NCBI GenBank assembly: GCA_016839765.1
Contig: JAEOTP010000069.1
Coordinates: 1 to 64,000, forward strand
Source: Promethearchaeota archaeon
GTDB taxonomy: Archaea > Asgardarchaeota > Lokiarchaeia > Sigyniarchaeales > SOKP01
DNA: 64,000 nucleotides
Direction of reading: 5' to 3'
The translations under genes were made by a program, and so were the position numbers. This document shows, piece after piece, positions 44,393 to 53,136 of the stretch; within the stretch, counting starts at the first letter, position 1, and every line of letters starts with the position of its first letter. The notes below the pieces were generated by a model that saw only the letters and a list, made by a program, of their open reading frames with translations, did no database searches and had not been told where the DNA came from.

Positions 44393-45601
44393 TTAAAAAC
44401 CGAAAAGGGTAATTACTGTCATAATGGTACCGCTTAATATGGGCACAGTGAAATTATCATCAACGCCTATAGGTAAAAATTCCGTAATTGTAGCAGTAAT
44501 TCCTCCCCATAAAAGCAAAATTAAAGGATAATTGAAGGAGGCAAACATTATATAAGCACAGATTAATACGCATCCAAAAAAAGAAAGCGATCCCTCTACA
44601 GTTTTATGGAAAAGCTTATGTTTTCCAAAAGCAAGTCCAAACACCTTACCAAACATGTCACAGAACGTTAAATAAATTATAGCAATAATAGCAATAGGCA
44701 TTTCAAATAAAAGAACGGTAACGAAAAACCCTATTAGAAATATTGTCATTGTAGAGAATTTCTTTTTCTCCTCTTTCCTAAAAATCTTTTTTATTCTCTC
44801 TGTGAAGAGTACATTTGCTTGTCGATGAAGGAATCTTACGAGATCTAAAGCGATAAAACATAATCCTACAATCCCGATAACAATAAGAGCCATTTCTTTT
44901 GAATAGCATATATAAAAAACAAGAAATAGCAAGGCAACTGGCCGTATTATGACCCGCCACCAATGGGATTTGAAAGTTTCATCTTCTATTCTCAGTTTTT
45001 TATCCTTTATAATATGATAAATGCAAAATGAAAAAATATAAGCAAGAATTATCCAAAAAAACAGATTATATTCAACATCTGGATAAAATACAAAGACAGT
45101 ATACCCAACAAGGGGGAGAATTATTGCTCCTAATATCTTTCCCGTTCTAGACACATATACAAAAATCGCAATAATTAATGCCATATAGAAAAAAAAGAAA
45201 AACATTTCAAGACCAACTAGTAGATAATTTACCATATACATAATTAAAATTCCAGTTGCACAAGCTAGCCCTCGTCCACCTTTAAAACGAATATAAAATG
45301 GAAATATATGCCCAGCAATTGCTGCCAATCCACTCAAATGAGCAAAAAAATAATCTGCTCCTAAGAAAAAAGCTAAAAAAATTACCCCAACACCTTTTAA
45401 TGTATCAAAAATTGCAGTTGGAATCGCGTAGGCTTTTCCTAAAGTACGAAAAGTATTCATCGTCCCAGCAATCCCTGTGCCTTGCTCTCTAATATCAATC
45501 TTTTTAATTGTTCTAACTAAAATATAGGCAGGTAGAATTGAACCAATTAAATACCCAATAACTGGGCTCAGTGTATTAATAAATATCGTATAAGGATCCA
45601 T
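44393..45601 (-). CDS. PlsY glycerol-3-phosphate acyltransferase fused to DGK1-like CTP-dependent kinase (copy 2)
   Basis: 402 aa paralogue of the previous gene, same domain order. PlsY part: REQGTGIAGTMNTFRTLG, FDTLKGVG and GHIFPFYIRFKGGRGLACAT, so GGKGVAT reads GGRGLAC. Kinase part: LDLVRFLHRQANV, RKEEKKKFSTMT, FCDMFGKVFGLAFGKHKLFHK, VEGSLSFFG and VDDNFTVPILSG. It is 149 bases upstream of copy 1 on the same strand. The motif 1 Asn in the GTGIAG loop is lost while copy 1 keeps it, so the copies may differ in activity. Confidence 0.75.
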   Translation of the reverse strand: MDPYTIFINTLSPVIGYLIGSILPAYILVRTIKKIDIREQGTGIAGTMNTFRTLGKAYAIPTAIFDTLKGVGVIFLAFFLGADYFFAHLSGLAAIAGHIFPFYIRFKGGRGLACATGILIMYMVNYLLVGLEMFFFFFYMALIIAIFVYVSRTGKILGAIILPLVGYTVFVFYPDVEYNLFFWIILAYIFSFCIYHIIKDKKLRIEDETFKSHWWRVIIRPVALLFLVFYICYSKEMALIVIGIVGLCFIALDLVRFLHRQANVLFTERIKKIFRKEEKKKFSTMTIFLIGFFVTVLLFEMPIAIIAIIYLTFCDMFGKVFGLAFGKHKLFHKTVEGSLSFFGCVLICAYIMFASFNYPLILLLWGGITATITEFLPIGVDDNFTVPILSGTIMTVITLFGF

Positions 45602-45804
45602 AAAAAAATCTTTTTTTTAGAGTATTTTATTATAAGAAATATTTTGTCATCTTTGTTAATAAGTTTTCAGAAATACGATCTCTTAAGAATCCTAAAATAA
45701 CTATGAATAGCCAAACTACATTAGAATTAAAAAATATTAAAAAAAAAGAAAAATAAAAAAATCAATCAATTCAAATTTAATTAATCTTGAAATAGATTAA
45801 CCAA

Positions 45805-46737
45805 TTAGCCTAATTTGCTTTTTATTTGCTTAGATCTGCTTCTTAATGTGACTTCGGTGACTTTAGCAATTTCTGAGACTTCTGCTTGAGTTTTACGACA
45901 ATTGCTTGACTTAGCAGCCATATAAATAACACTCGCTGCTAACCCTTTTGGATCTTTTCCCGTGCGAAGTAAGCCATTTTTGGACGCTTGGGCAAGCATG
46001 TTGATTGCCTTCTTTTGCACCTCCATAGGTAAACCCAAATCGTTACCGAACCGAAATACTAGCTGTTCAGCGGTGATCGGTTTATATCTAAGCGAAAGTT
46101 CCGGGAGAACCTCTTTAACAATCATCCCTAAGCTTCTATGGACAGTTCGCCTTGGAGTCATTGAAGAATCGCATACTTCCTCTAAGAGTCTAGGAAATTC
46201 ATGTACTCGGATCGCAGCGTATAACGCAGCGGCAATAAAACCATCAATTGATCGACCCATCGTTAACTTCTTCTTAGCAACAACTGAATAAATCTTCCAC
46301 GCAGTTTCTTTAATATACTCCGGGATATTCATCTTAGAAGTAAGCATCTTCAATTTTGGCTTTGCTTCCCAGAAATTTCTTTCAATACTGGAGATTAATG
46401 AATTCTGAATTTTAGAAAGTCTTGAGAATAATGTTTTACCCTTTGCATTGATGAGTCTACCCTTACTATCGATTTTGGTGTTTGGTAACATAGTTCTGGG
46501 CCCAAATTCCCTCCACCGCGGTTCAGTCCTTCTCCTCTTGTTCACCTCTTCTACAGTATATGCCCGTCTCTCATTTCCAACCAAATTGCGACTCTGAATC
46601 ATTCCGCAACTTAAACAAACGATATCTCCATCTTTGGACTCAATACACGGATTATCACAGCATTGCTCACTGCTACTTTTCTCATTTGAACTATCAGTTC
46701 TTTCCGAATAGTGCCGAAGTCTATCTTTGTAGCTCAT
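45805..46737 (-). CDS. tfb: Transcription initiation factor TFB
   Basis: 310 aa. The N-terminal zinc ribbon uses CCDNPC and CLSCG around residues 26-44; the first pair is CxxxC by the obvious Cys spacing, an atypical loop. The B-linker/finger (EVNKRRRTEPRWREFGP) follows, then two cyclin folds (IKETAWKIYSVVAKKK; GRSIDGFIAAALYAAIR; and GLAASVIYMAAKSS with the C-terminal HTH AEVSEIAKVTEVTLRSR). It bridges TBP and the polymerase. Downstream of, but separated from, larA on the same strand. Confidence 0.96.
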   Translation of the reverse strand: MSYKDRLRHYSERTDSSNEKSSSEQCCDNPCIESKDGDIVCLSCGMIQSRNLVGNERRAYTVEEVNKRRRTEPRWREFGPRTMLPNTKIDSKGRLINAKGKTLFSRLSKIQNSLISSIERNFWEAKPKLKMLTSKMNIPEYIKETAWKIYSVVAKKKLTMGRSIDGFIAAALYAAIRVHEFPRLLEEVCDSSMTPRRTVHRSLGMIVKEVLPELSLRYKPITAEQLVFRFGNDLGLPMEVQKKAINMLAQASKNGLLRTGKDPKGLAASVIYMAAKSSNCRKTQAEVSEIAKVTEVTLRSRSKQIKSKLG

Positions 46738-46910
46738 ATTTTTTCACATTTATGTATTAATTCTAAATATATATCCATATTACGGATACTAAAACTTAAT
46801 TGTTTTAAATTATAAATTATAATATTCCCCAATGAAATCTTACAATTTAAACCTATCCAATAAATTATTAAGATAGTCACATATTTAAAGATATTTCTGT
46901 AAAAATTATT

Positions 46911-46931
46911 TTGTTGTGGGGCAACAAGCCC
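46911..46931. other. GC-rich hairpin segment between larA and tfb
   Basis: In an otherwise AT-rich gap of 250 bases, TTGTTG (46911-46916) pairs with CAACAA (46922-46927) around a 5-base loop, and GGGC (46919-46922) pairs with GCCC (46928-46931). The two hairpins overlap and exclude each other. It could be a terminator of larA, a leader element of tfb, or a small RNA. No tRNA or snoRNA motif is visible. Confidence 0.3.
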
Positions 46932-46987
46932 ATCTAACCCGTGATTAAAACAAGAATAATTATAAAATATAAGTGACATCTCGATCA

Positions 46988-48280
46988 TTACTTTTCTTTT
47001 AGAATAGGGATGATTTGGGGTCCATTTGGTAAAATTAGTATCCTAGCATTAGGACCATGTTTAGATAAGGACATTCGGATTGCAGCTTCTATTGATTCAG
47101 CGTATTTTAAGCCTATATTACCCAATCCATCTCTATTTATTGTAGAGATAACATATACTTCAGCTTTCATCATAATTCTTGTTAGAATTTGAATTTCCCA
47201 TATATCAATCATAGTTATTTCTTTAGATAATGCTTTTCGATAAATATCTTCAGGTTTTTTTTTAGAAAAAAGGAGATCTTTAAATTTATCATGACCAACG
47301 CCAATACCGTCAATACACTCATTTACAGAAATTATGGTCCCTCCCTCCTTAACAGCTATTTCTCCAATTCCCATACTCTTTACAGCTTGGTATAAATTAA
47401 GATCCAATGGGTATCCTCCATTTCCGCATATTACTATGTCATAGGGGTTATCAATCTCTTTAAATATGTAGTTTAATTGGTAATCAACCAATTTTTTATG
47501 CACTTCTTCTAAATCACCAGCTGCAACTTGAGTAATTCTATGTTCCTCGTTAATGCAAACATTTATTACAAAATCTACACCCGATAACCTAGCAATTTCT
47601 GTAGAATTTTTTGCCATTGGATTATTTTCATATATTCCAAATCTTGAATAAGGAGAATCGATATTTTCAACAGAATGATTAGCTTGAATTGTTAACGCTC
47701 CAGAAATTCCTGGTACTATAGATTTCCTGCCGCCAGAAAATCCAAAAAAGAAGTGAGGTTCAACATAGCCAGTTAAAATCTTTAAGTCGCTCTCATAATA
47801 ATATTTATTTATATAAATTGGTACTCCATCTTCGGTATCTCCTAAATAAATAAGAGAATCATTATCTCTAGCGTTATGATTAATATATTTAATTCTATTT
47901 AAAAGATCTGTTCCTATTATTCTTTCTAATTCATAATCATACGTTGTTCGATGAAGTCCAGTTGCAATTAATACTCCTATTTGATTATCTTTTATACCAT
48001 ATTCATTTAATTCAGCTATTAGAGCTTCAAGAATGATATTCGAAGGAACTGGTCTTGTAGCATCAGATACTACAATACAAATTTGATTTAACTTTTTCCT
48101 TTGATCAACGATTTCCTTTAGTGGAGGGGTCCCTATAGGATTATTAATCCAATTTTTAATGACATTTTTTGGATTTTCAATTACAACTTGCTTTATTGGA
48201 TGAATTATTGTTGCATTCCAATTCGGATCAAGAGAAAATTCTAAGCTTGTTTTACCATAGTCAAATTTCACATTTCTCAC
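46988..48280 (-). CDS. larA: Nickel-pincer lactate racemase family protein (LarA)
   Basis: 430 aa, normal for LarA. The conserved sites are all present: SDATRPVP, ATGLHRTT (His of the substrate pocket), GYVEPHFFFGFSGGRKSIVPGI with the pincer-bearing Lys ten residues after the His, and the Ni-ligand His 16 residues beyond that Lys (NHS). LarA-type enzymes racemise or epimerise 2-hydroxyacids with a nickel-pincer nucleotide. The cofactor genes larB, larC and larE are not in the window. Adjacent to a flavin oxidoreductase gene on the same strand. Confidence 0.93.
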   Translation of the reverse strand: MRNVKFDYGKTSLEFSLDPNWNATIIHPIKQVVIENPKNVIKNWINNPIGTPPLKEIVDQRKKLNQICIVVSDATRPVPSNIILEALIAELNEYGIKDNQIGVLIATGLHRTTYDYELERIIGTDLLNRIKYINHNARDNDSLIYLGDTEDGVPIYINKYYYESDLKILTGYVEPHFFFGFSGGRKSIVPGISGALTIQANHSVENIDSPYSRFGIYENNPMAKNSTEIARLSGVDFVINVCINEEHRITQVAAGDLEEVHKKLVDYQLNYIFKEIDNPYDIVICGNGGYPLDLNLYQAVKSMGIGEIAVKEGGTIISVNECIDGIGVGHDKFKDLLFSKKKPEDIYRKALSKEITMIDIWEIQILTRIMMKAEVYVISTINRDGLGNIGLKYAESIEAAIRMSLSKHGPNARILILPNGPQIIPILKEK

Positions 48281-48304
48281 CTGATGATATAATTGACTCT
48301 TTTA

Positions 48305-49189
48305 TTATAATGTGCTGAATTCTTCCCCACGATACCCCCAAGATCTCAATATCTTTTCAGCATCAGAAATGATATTGCCTATAAAACTTTTTAAAGGAAT
48401 AATTTCTTTAATATGCCCTGCTGCTGGACTCCAAATAGTTTTATCTTTTAATTGAAAATGGAAAATTTTTTTATAATATTCTGGGTCAAAAATGTCTTGT
48501 TTAATTAACTTCTTTTTGTAGCTCTGTGGAACTCCACATTCTTCCGTAGCCATAATCGCTGTTCCAAAACATACAGCATCAGCCCCCATTGCCAAAGCAG
48601 CAAGAAAGCCACGTGCATCACCGATTCCTCCAGCAGCAATAATAGGAATTTTTAACAGCCTTTTAGCCATAGTAATATTTACTAAAGTAGTATTCTGGAG
48701 AGGATTTTTAAAGCCAGTACCTTCTAAACCCACCAATGTTATCGCATCAGCACCCATATTTTCTGCTGATTGTGCATGTTTTAAAGTTGTACATTTATGA
48801 AACCATAATCCTCCAGCTTTGTGTATCTTTTTTCCAATATTAGGAGCTTGATATGCTGATGTTGTAAAGATTTTGACTCCGTTATCTAATGCAATATCAA
48901 CAAAATCCAAATAATATTTCTCATTTTTTGGATTAGAAACCCTTTTTGCCGTCTCTGGGGGCATTATGGAAAAGTTTATACCAAATGGTCTATTTGTTAA
49001 ATTTTTCATAAGTTGCAATTCTTCGCGAAACACCCCATTTGTGTTGAAGTTTAACGCGGTGATGATACCTAAACCTCCAGAATCAGAAAATTTAGCGGCA
49101 AAATTAGCCCTCCCTACTCCAGCAAAAGCTCCCATAATCACAGGATATTTTATTCCTGTCAACTGAGTGATTTTAGTTTTCCATTTCAT
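48305..49189 (-). CDS. Nitronate monooxygenase-like flavin oxidoreductase
   Basis: 294 aa FMN barrel protein. Marks are YPVIMGAFAGVGRANFAAKFSD, SDSGGLGIITALN, RPFGINFSIM, MGADAITLVGLEGTG, IPIIAAGGIGDARGFLAAL and GADAVCFGTAIMATEE. The catalytic His of true nitronate monooxygenases is replaced by the Leu-Glu-Gly-Thr-Gly loop region (normally EAGGH), so activity may differ. Orientation and the 24-base gap suggest co-transcription with larA downstream. Confidence 0.82.
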   Translation of the reverse strand: MKWKTKITQLTGIKYPVIMGAFAGVGRANFAAKFSDSGGLGIITALNFNTNGVFREELQLMKNLTNRPFGINFSIMPPETAKRVSNPKNEKYYLDFVDIALDNGVKIFTTSAYQAPNIGKKIHKAGGLWFHKCTTLKHAQSAENMGADAITLVGLEGTGFKNPLQNTTLVNITMAKRLLKIPIIAAGGIGDARGFLAALAMGADAVCFGTAIMATEECGVPQSYKKKLIKQDIFDPEYYKKIFHFQLKDKTIWSPAAGHIKEIIPLKSFIGNIISDAEKILRSWGYRGEEFSTL

Positions 49190-49344
49190 TATTAACTATT
49201 CCTTCATTCAAAAAAAAACAGAAAAAAATGCAATTTTAAAGTTGTATTAATTTTATATTATTAAAAGTAGATATATTTTCTTATAGGAAAAGGTTAAAGT
49301 TTTGTTAATTTTTAACTGGTTAAAATAAAGTTTAGGGGATAATA

Positions 49345-49764
49345 TTGACAAAAATACTTAAGGATTTATGGGTGCTTACATCTACTGGGGCTACATTATT
49401 TTCCAGAGTGCTGGATAAAGCGAAGCTGAATCCCCAACTATTTGGAGCTTTGATGTCTGCTTTAAATACATTTGCAGAAAAACTTTCTGACGGAGGAATA
49501 TCTAATTTTGAAATGAGAAACATTAGGTTTGTAGTTGTAAGAAGAAGAGATTTTCTTTTCGTTGGCACAGCTCTCAATAAAATTAAAGAGAAAAAAGTAG
49601 TTGAAGAATTAAAAGTAATTAGTGATAGATTTTTTGATGTATATCCCTCGGATGTTTTGCTAAATTGGGATGGTGATATAAATATTTTTTCTAATTTTGG
49701 GCAATTTATAGAGAATTCTTTAGAAAAACCAATTGACAAATTAAAGGAAGCATTTTGGTCTTAA
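49345..49764 (+). CDS. Longin/profilin-like domain protein
   Basis: 139 aa. The pattern fits a longin-type fold as in clathrin-adaptor small subunits: LKDLWVLTSTGATLFSRVL (first strands), helix PQLFGALMSALNTFAEKLSD, strands NFEMRNIRFVVVRRRDFLFVG, and helix VVEELKVISDRFFDVYP. Asgard archaea carry several such proteins that resemble eukaryotic trafficking components; this assignment is from pattern and is tentative. Start TTG 49345 follows GGGGAT. No GTPase gene is adjacent. Confidence 0.5.
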   Translation: MTKILKDLWVLTSTGATLFSRVLDKAKLNPQLFGALMSALNTFAEKLSDGGISNFEMRNIRFVVVRRRDFLFVGTALNKIKEKKVVEELKVISDRFFDVYPSDVLLNWDGDINIFSNFGQFIENSLEKPIDKLKEAFWS

Positions 49765-49880
49765 AATTAACTTATTATTCTGAAGATATTAAAAATTATT
49801 TGCTATAACCATAAAAAATTTAAGATTAATAATATATTACTTACATGAATTAAATAAAATAATTCCAATCCGATTTATTT

Positions 49881-50219
49881 ATGACAAAGAACAACAATAT
49901 TGATGAAAAAACCTTAAATAAAGGAAAAGTTATTCGAGATTTTGAAGAAGAATTCAATAATAAGAGATTAAGCCCACTTTCATCAAATACTTTTAGTAAT
50001 ATTATTAAAAATTTGTCTACTCCTCGTTTTCTTGGATCTTATCATCTTAAAGAAGCAATAAATCCTAAATTTAAATCAGTTGAAAGACTATTAAGAGGAG
50101 ATATTCAATTAAAATATACAAAATCTTTAAGAAATGTTGTATTTAATCCAATTACAATAGCTCTAATTATTATTGCTTTAGCCTTCAATTTATTTTGGTT
50201 ATTTACAATTTTATTTTAA
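49881..50219 (+). CDS. Hypothetical tail-anchored protein, 112 aa
   Basis: Not recognised. A polar, Asn/Lys-rich body of 85 residues with an SPLSSNTFSNIIKNLS segment, followed by one membrane helix at the very end (ITIALIIIALAFNLFWLFTI). That is the topology of tail-anchored proteins, whose insertion depends on GET-like or EMC-type machinery; an EMC3/TMCO1-like gene is at 61865. It lies 116 bases after the longin-like gene on the same strand. Confidence 0.6.
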   Translation: MTKNNNIDEKTLNKGKVIRDFEEEFNNKRLSPLSSNTFSNIIKNLSTPRFLGSYHLKEAINPKFKSVERLLRGDIQLKYTKSLRNVVFNPITIALIIIALAFNLFWLFTILF

Positions 50220-50355
50220 AGTGTAAATAAAAAGATCAAAATCTTCCTTTTCTTTAAATCAACAATTCCATATTTCTAAATAAATTTTAAAGAAATCTTA
50301 CTATTTATAACATAGATCTATCGATTTATTTTTAAGATTAAATGGGGTTTAATTA

Positions 50356-51825
50356 TTGATATTTGATGTTATCGTAATTGGTGGCGGAGTAATTGGTTGC
50401 TGCATAGCACGTACTTTATCTAAATATGATTTAAATATTTGTTTAATAGAAAAAGAAGCAGATATTGCAAGTGGTACAACAAAAGGTAATTCTGGCGTTG
50501 TTCATGCAGGATATGGAGCTCCAAGGGAGCATACCAGGAGACAGTTTTGTATAAAAGGTAATAAACTCTATACTCAAGCAGTGGAAGAATTAAATTTTCC
50601 TTTTCAGAGGATAGGTTCTTTTGTCGTAGCTGTAGAAGATAGTCAAATAAAATTTCTTGAAGAGGAACGGAAACGGGGAATAGAAGATGGTATTCCGGGA
50701 CTGGAGCTAATATTAGATAAAGAAAGAATTAAATACATGGAACCAAATCTTACAGATGATGTTATCGGCGTGCTTCATGCACCCACAGCAGGCATTGTTA
50801 GTCCTTATGAAATGACTTTTGCTCTTGCTGAAAATGCTGCGACTAATGGAGTTAAATTCTTTCTAAATGCAAAAGTTAAAAAAATCACACATCAAGATTA
50901 TCTTTTTAAATTAAAAACTAAGGCCGGTGAATTTCAAGGACGAAATGTAATAAATGCGGCAGGGCTTTACGCTGCCAAAATCTCAAAAATGGTTGGTTTA
51001 GATTATTTTGAATTAATGCCAAGGAAAGGGGAATATATTTTATTTGATAGAAATGCCATGCATCTAAATAAAGTTCTATTTCCTATTCCTACTAAGGTAT
51101 CCAAGGGGATCCTAGTATGCCCTACTATCCATGGCAATACATTTGTAGGACCTAATGCTCAAAATATCACAGATAAGAAAGATATTTCAACCACCGAAGC
51201 AGGATTAAAAGAAATTATTGAGGGGGGTAGAGGATTAGTACCTAATTTACCATTACGAGCTTCAATAAAAAATTTTGCCGGACTGAGAGCTGTACCTGAT
51301 ACGTATGACTTTATTATTGATAATACAGATGTTTATGGATTTATCAATGTAGCTGGTATATTATCACCTGGGTTAACTTCATGTTATGCAATAGTTGAGA
51401 GAGTAGAAGAATATCTTGAATTACTAGGAGTAGAATTAAAAACTAAAGATGATTATAATCCTATACGACCAAAACCAGAAAGATTTAAAGATTTTTCTAA
51501 AGAGCAATTAGATGGGAAAATTAAAGAAGATCCCGCATGGGCTAGAATAATTTGCCGATGTGAAATGATTCCAGAAAAGGAAATTGTCGATGCAATTCAT
51601 AATCCTGTGGGAGCTAAAACTGTTGATGGAATAAAATTCCGTTGTAGACCAGGCATGGGGCGCTGTGGAGGAGGCTTTTGCCGCCCACGAGTCATAGAAA
51701 TATTATCTCGCGAATTGGGCATAACCTATCAAGAAGTAACAAAACGAGGCGAAGACACTTATTTTTTAATCGGTAAAACTAAAGATATTCAGTTGAGAAA
51801 TATTGAAGAGGGGGTTAAAGAATGA
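50356..51825 (+). CDS. GlpA-type glycerol-3-phosphate dehydrogenase (FAD) with 2Fe-2S binding domain
   Basis: 489 aa. VIVIGGGVIGCCIARTLSKYD and LIEKEADIASGTTKGNSGVVH bind FAD and begin the DAO fold; NAAGLYAAKISKMVG and NFAGLRAVPDTYDFIID are typical of GlpA/GlpD-like proteins. The last 90 residues hold a BFD-like cluster domain: ICRCEMIPEKEIVDAI and FRCRPGMGRCGGGFCRPRV. Probably oxidises sn-glycerol-3-phosphate, as part of a complex with the next two gene products. Start TTG 50356 follows GGGG. Overlaps the next gene by 4 bases. Confidence 0.85.
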   Translation: MIFDVIVIGGGVIGCCIARTLSKYDLNICLIEKEADIASGTTKGNSGVVHAGYGAPREHTRRQFCIKGNKLYTQAVEELNFPFQRIGSFVVAVEDSQIKFLEEERKRGIEDGIPGLELILDKERIKYMEPNLTDDVIGVLHAPTAGIVSPYEMTFALAENAATNGVKFFLNAKVKKITHQDYLFKLKTKAGEFQGRNVINAAGLYAAKISKMVGLDYFELMPRKGEYILFDRNAMHLNKVLFPIPTKVSKGILVCPTIHGNTFVGPNAQNITDKKDISTTEAGLKEIIEGGRGLVPNLPLRASIKNFAGLRAVPDTYDFIIDNTDVYGFINVAGILSPGLTSCYAIVERVEEYLELLGVELKTKDDYNPIRPKPERFKDFSKEQLDGKIKEDPAWARIICRCEMIPEKEIVDAIHNPVGAKTVDGIKFRCRPGMGRCGGGFCRPRVIEILSRELGITYQEVTKRGEDTYFLIGKTKDIQLRNIEEGVKE

Positions 51826-53120
51826 ATAAATACAAAGTCGATGTGGCTGTGATTGGTTCGGGAGCAGCGGGTTTAGCTTCTGCAATTGAAGTTAAAAAGG
51901 CAGAATTAAGTGTTTTAATAATAGAAAGAGATCACGAGTTAGGTGGAATTACCCTACAATGCATTCATAATGGATTTGGATTAAAAGAATTTGAAGAAGA
52001 ATTAACTGGTCCGGAATATATTCAGAGATTTATTAATGAAGTTAAAGAATTACAAATCCCTTATCTTTTAGATACAATGGTATTTGAAATCAATAAGGAT
52101 AAACTTGTTTATGCCGTTAATAAGCAAGAAGGTCTTATTGAAGTTGAAGCAAAAGCAATTATTTTAGCGATGGGTTGTAGAGAAAGAACAAGAGGAGCTA
52201 TTAATATTCCTGGTTTCAGGCCTTCTGGAATATATACTGCCGGCCAAGCCCAAAGATTTGTAAATATTGAAGGTTACTTACCAGGAAATACCTTTGTTAT
52301 CTTAGGAAGTGGAGATATCGGAATGATAATGGCACGTAGATTAACATGGGAAGGATGCAAAGTAAAAGCTGTTGTAGAGATTTTACCCTACGTAAGTGGC
52401 TTATTGAGAAATCAAGTACAGTGTCTAGAGGATTATGAAATACCTCTTATTACAAACTATACCGTTACCAAAATTCATGGTAAAGATAGAATTAAAGGGG
52501 TTACAATATCAAAAGTTGATAGAAATTTTGATCGTATTGTTGGTTCAGAAAAATTTATTGAATGCGACACGTTACTTTTGTCAGTTGGTTTAATACCGGA
52601 AAATGAATTAACATTACAAGCAGGAGCCGAACTTTCTAAAAATGGTGGTCCAATAGTTGATAATAATTTAGAAACTACTATTAAAGGCATTTTTGCTTGT
52701 GGTAATGTATTACAAGTCCATGATTTAGTTGATTTGGTTACAGCAGAAGCTAAACGCGCAGGAAAAATAGCTTCTGAATATGTTAAAAGTAGAAGTGATA
52801 AGGAAATTAAAGCCCGTGAAACGATTAAATTAGTCTCTGGAGATAATGTTAATTATGTTAAACCTGATTTAATTAATAAGAATGATCTATCAAATGATAT
52901 AATCTTCACTTTTAGGGTAAGTTATCCAGATAGAAGGGTTCTAATACAATTTAAAGATGAAGAAAATAGCATCATCTATAAAAGAAAGAAAATCTATGTT
53001 ATACCAAGTGAGATGGTCGAATTGAGTATAAATTTGGAAAAACAAGGTATAAACCCTGAATGTAAAACAATAACAGTTGAAGTAATTCCTCGTCCAGAGG
53101 TATTAATAGAGGAGGATTAA
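51822..53120 (+). CDS. FAD-dependent NAD(P) oxidoreductase subunit
   Basis: 432 aa pyridine nucleotide-disulfide-type fold. VAVIGSGAAGLASAIEVKKAE is the FAD loop, ERTRGAINIPGFRPSGIYTAGQ and LGSGDIGMIMARRLTWEG the second dinucleotide site, and FACGNVLQVHDLVDLVTAEA the end of the FAD site. The C-terminal 90 residues are a beta-rich extension. ATGA overlap with the GlpA gene shows translational coupling. Relatives in such trios pass electrons from the dehydrogenase subunit to NAD(P) or a carrier. Confidence 0.88.
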   Translation: MNKYKVDVAVIGSGAAGLASAIEVKKAELSVLIIERDHELGGITLQCIHNGFGLKEFEEELTGPEYIQRFINEVKELQIPYLLDTMVFEINKDKLVYAVNKQEGLIEVEAKAIILAMGCRERTRGAINIPGFRPSGIYTAGQAQRFVNIEGYLPGNTFVILGSGDIGMIMARRLTWEGCKVKAVVEILPYVSGLLRNQVQCLEDYEIPLITNYTVTKIHGKDRIKGVTISKVDRNFDRIVGSEKFIECDTLLLSVGLIPENELTLQAGAELSKNGGPIVDNNLETTIKGIFACGNVLQVHDLVDLVTAEAKRAGKIASEYVKSRSDKEIKARETIKLVSGDNVNYVKPDLINKNDLSNDIIFTFRVSYPDRRVLIQFKDEENSIIYKRKKIYVIPSEMVELSINLEKQGINPECKTITVEVIPRPEVLIEED

Positions 53121-53136
53121 TAAAAGGTGATAAACT

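Noticed and set aside
44778..44963. Minus-strand 61-codon frame inside PlsY fusion copy 2
   Set aside because: Lies in a different frame of the same strand within a gene with clear family motifs.
46734..46988. Minus-strand open frame of 84 codons between larA and tfb
   Set aside because: Very rich in Ile, Asn and Tyr, as expected for translated AT-rich intergenic DNA, and no family match or ribosome binding site.
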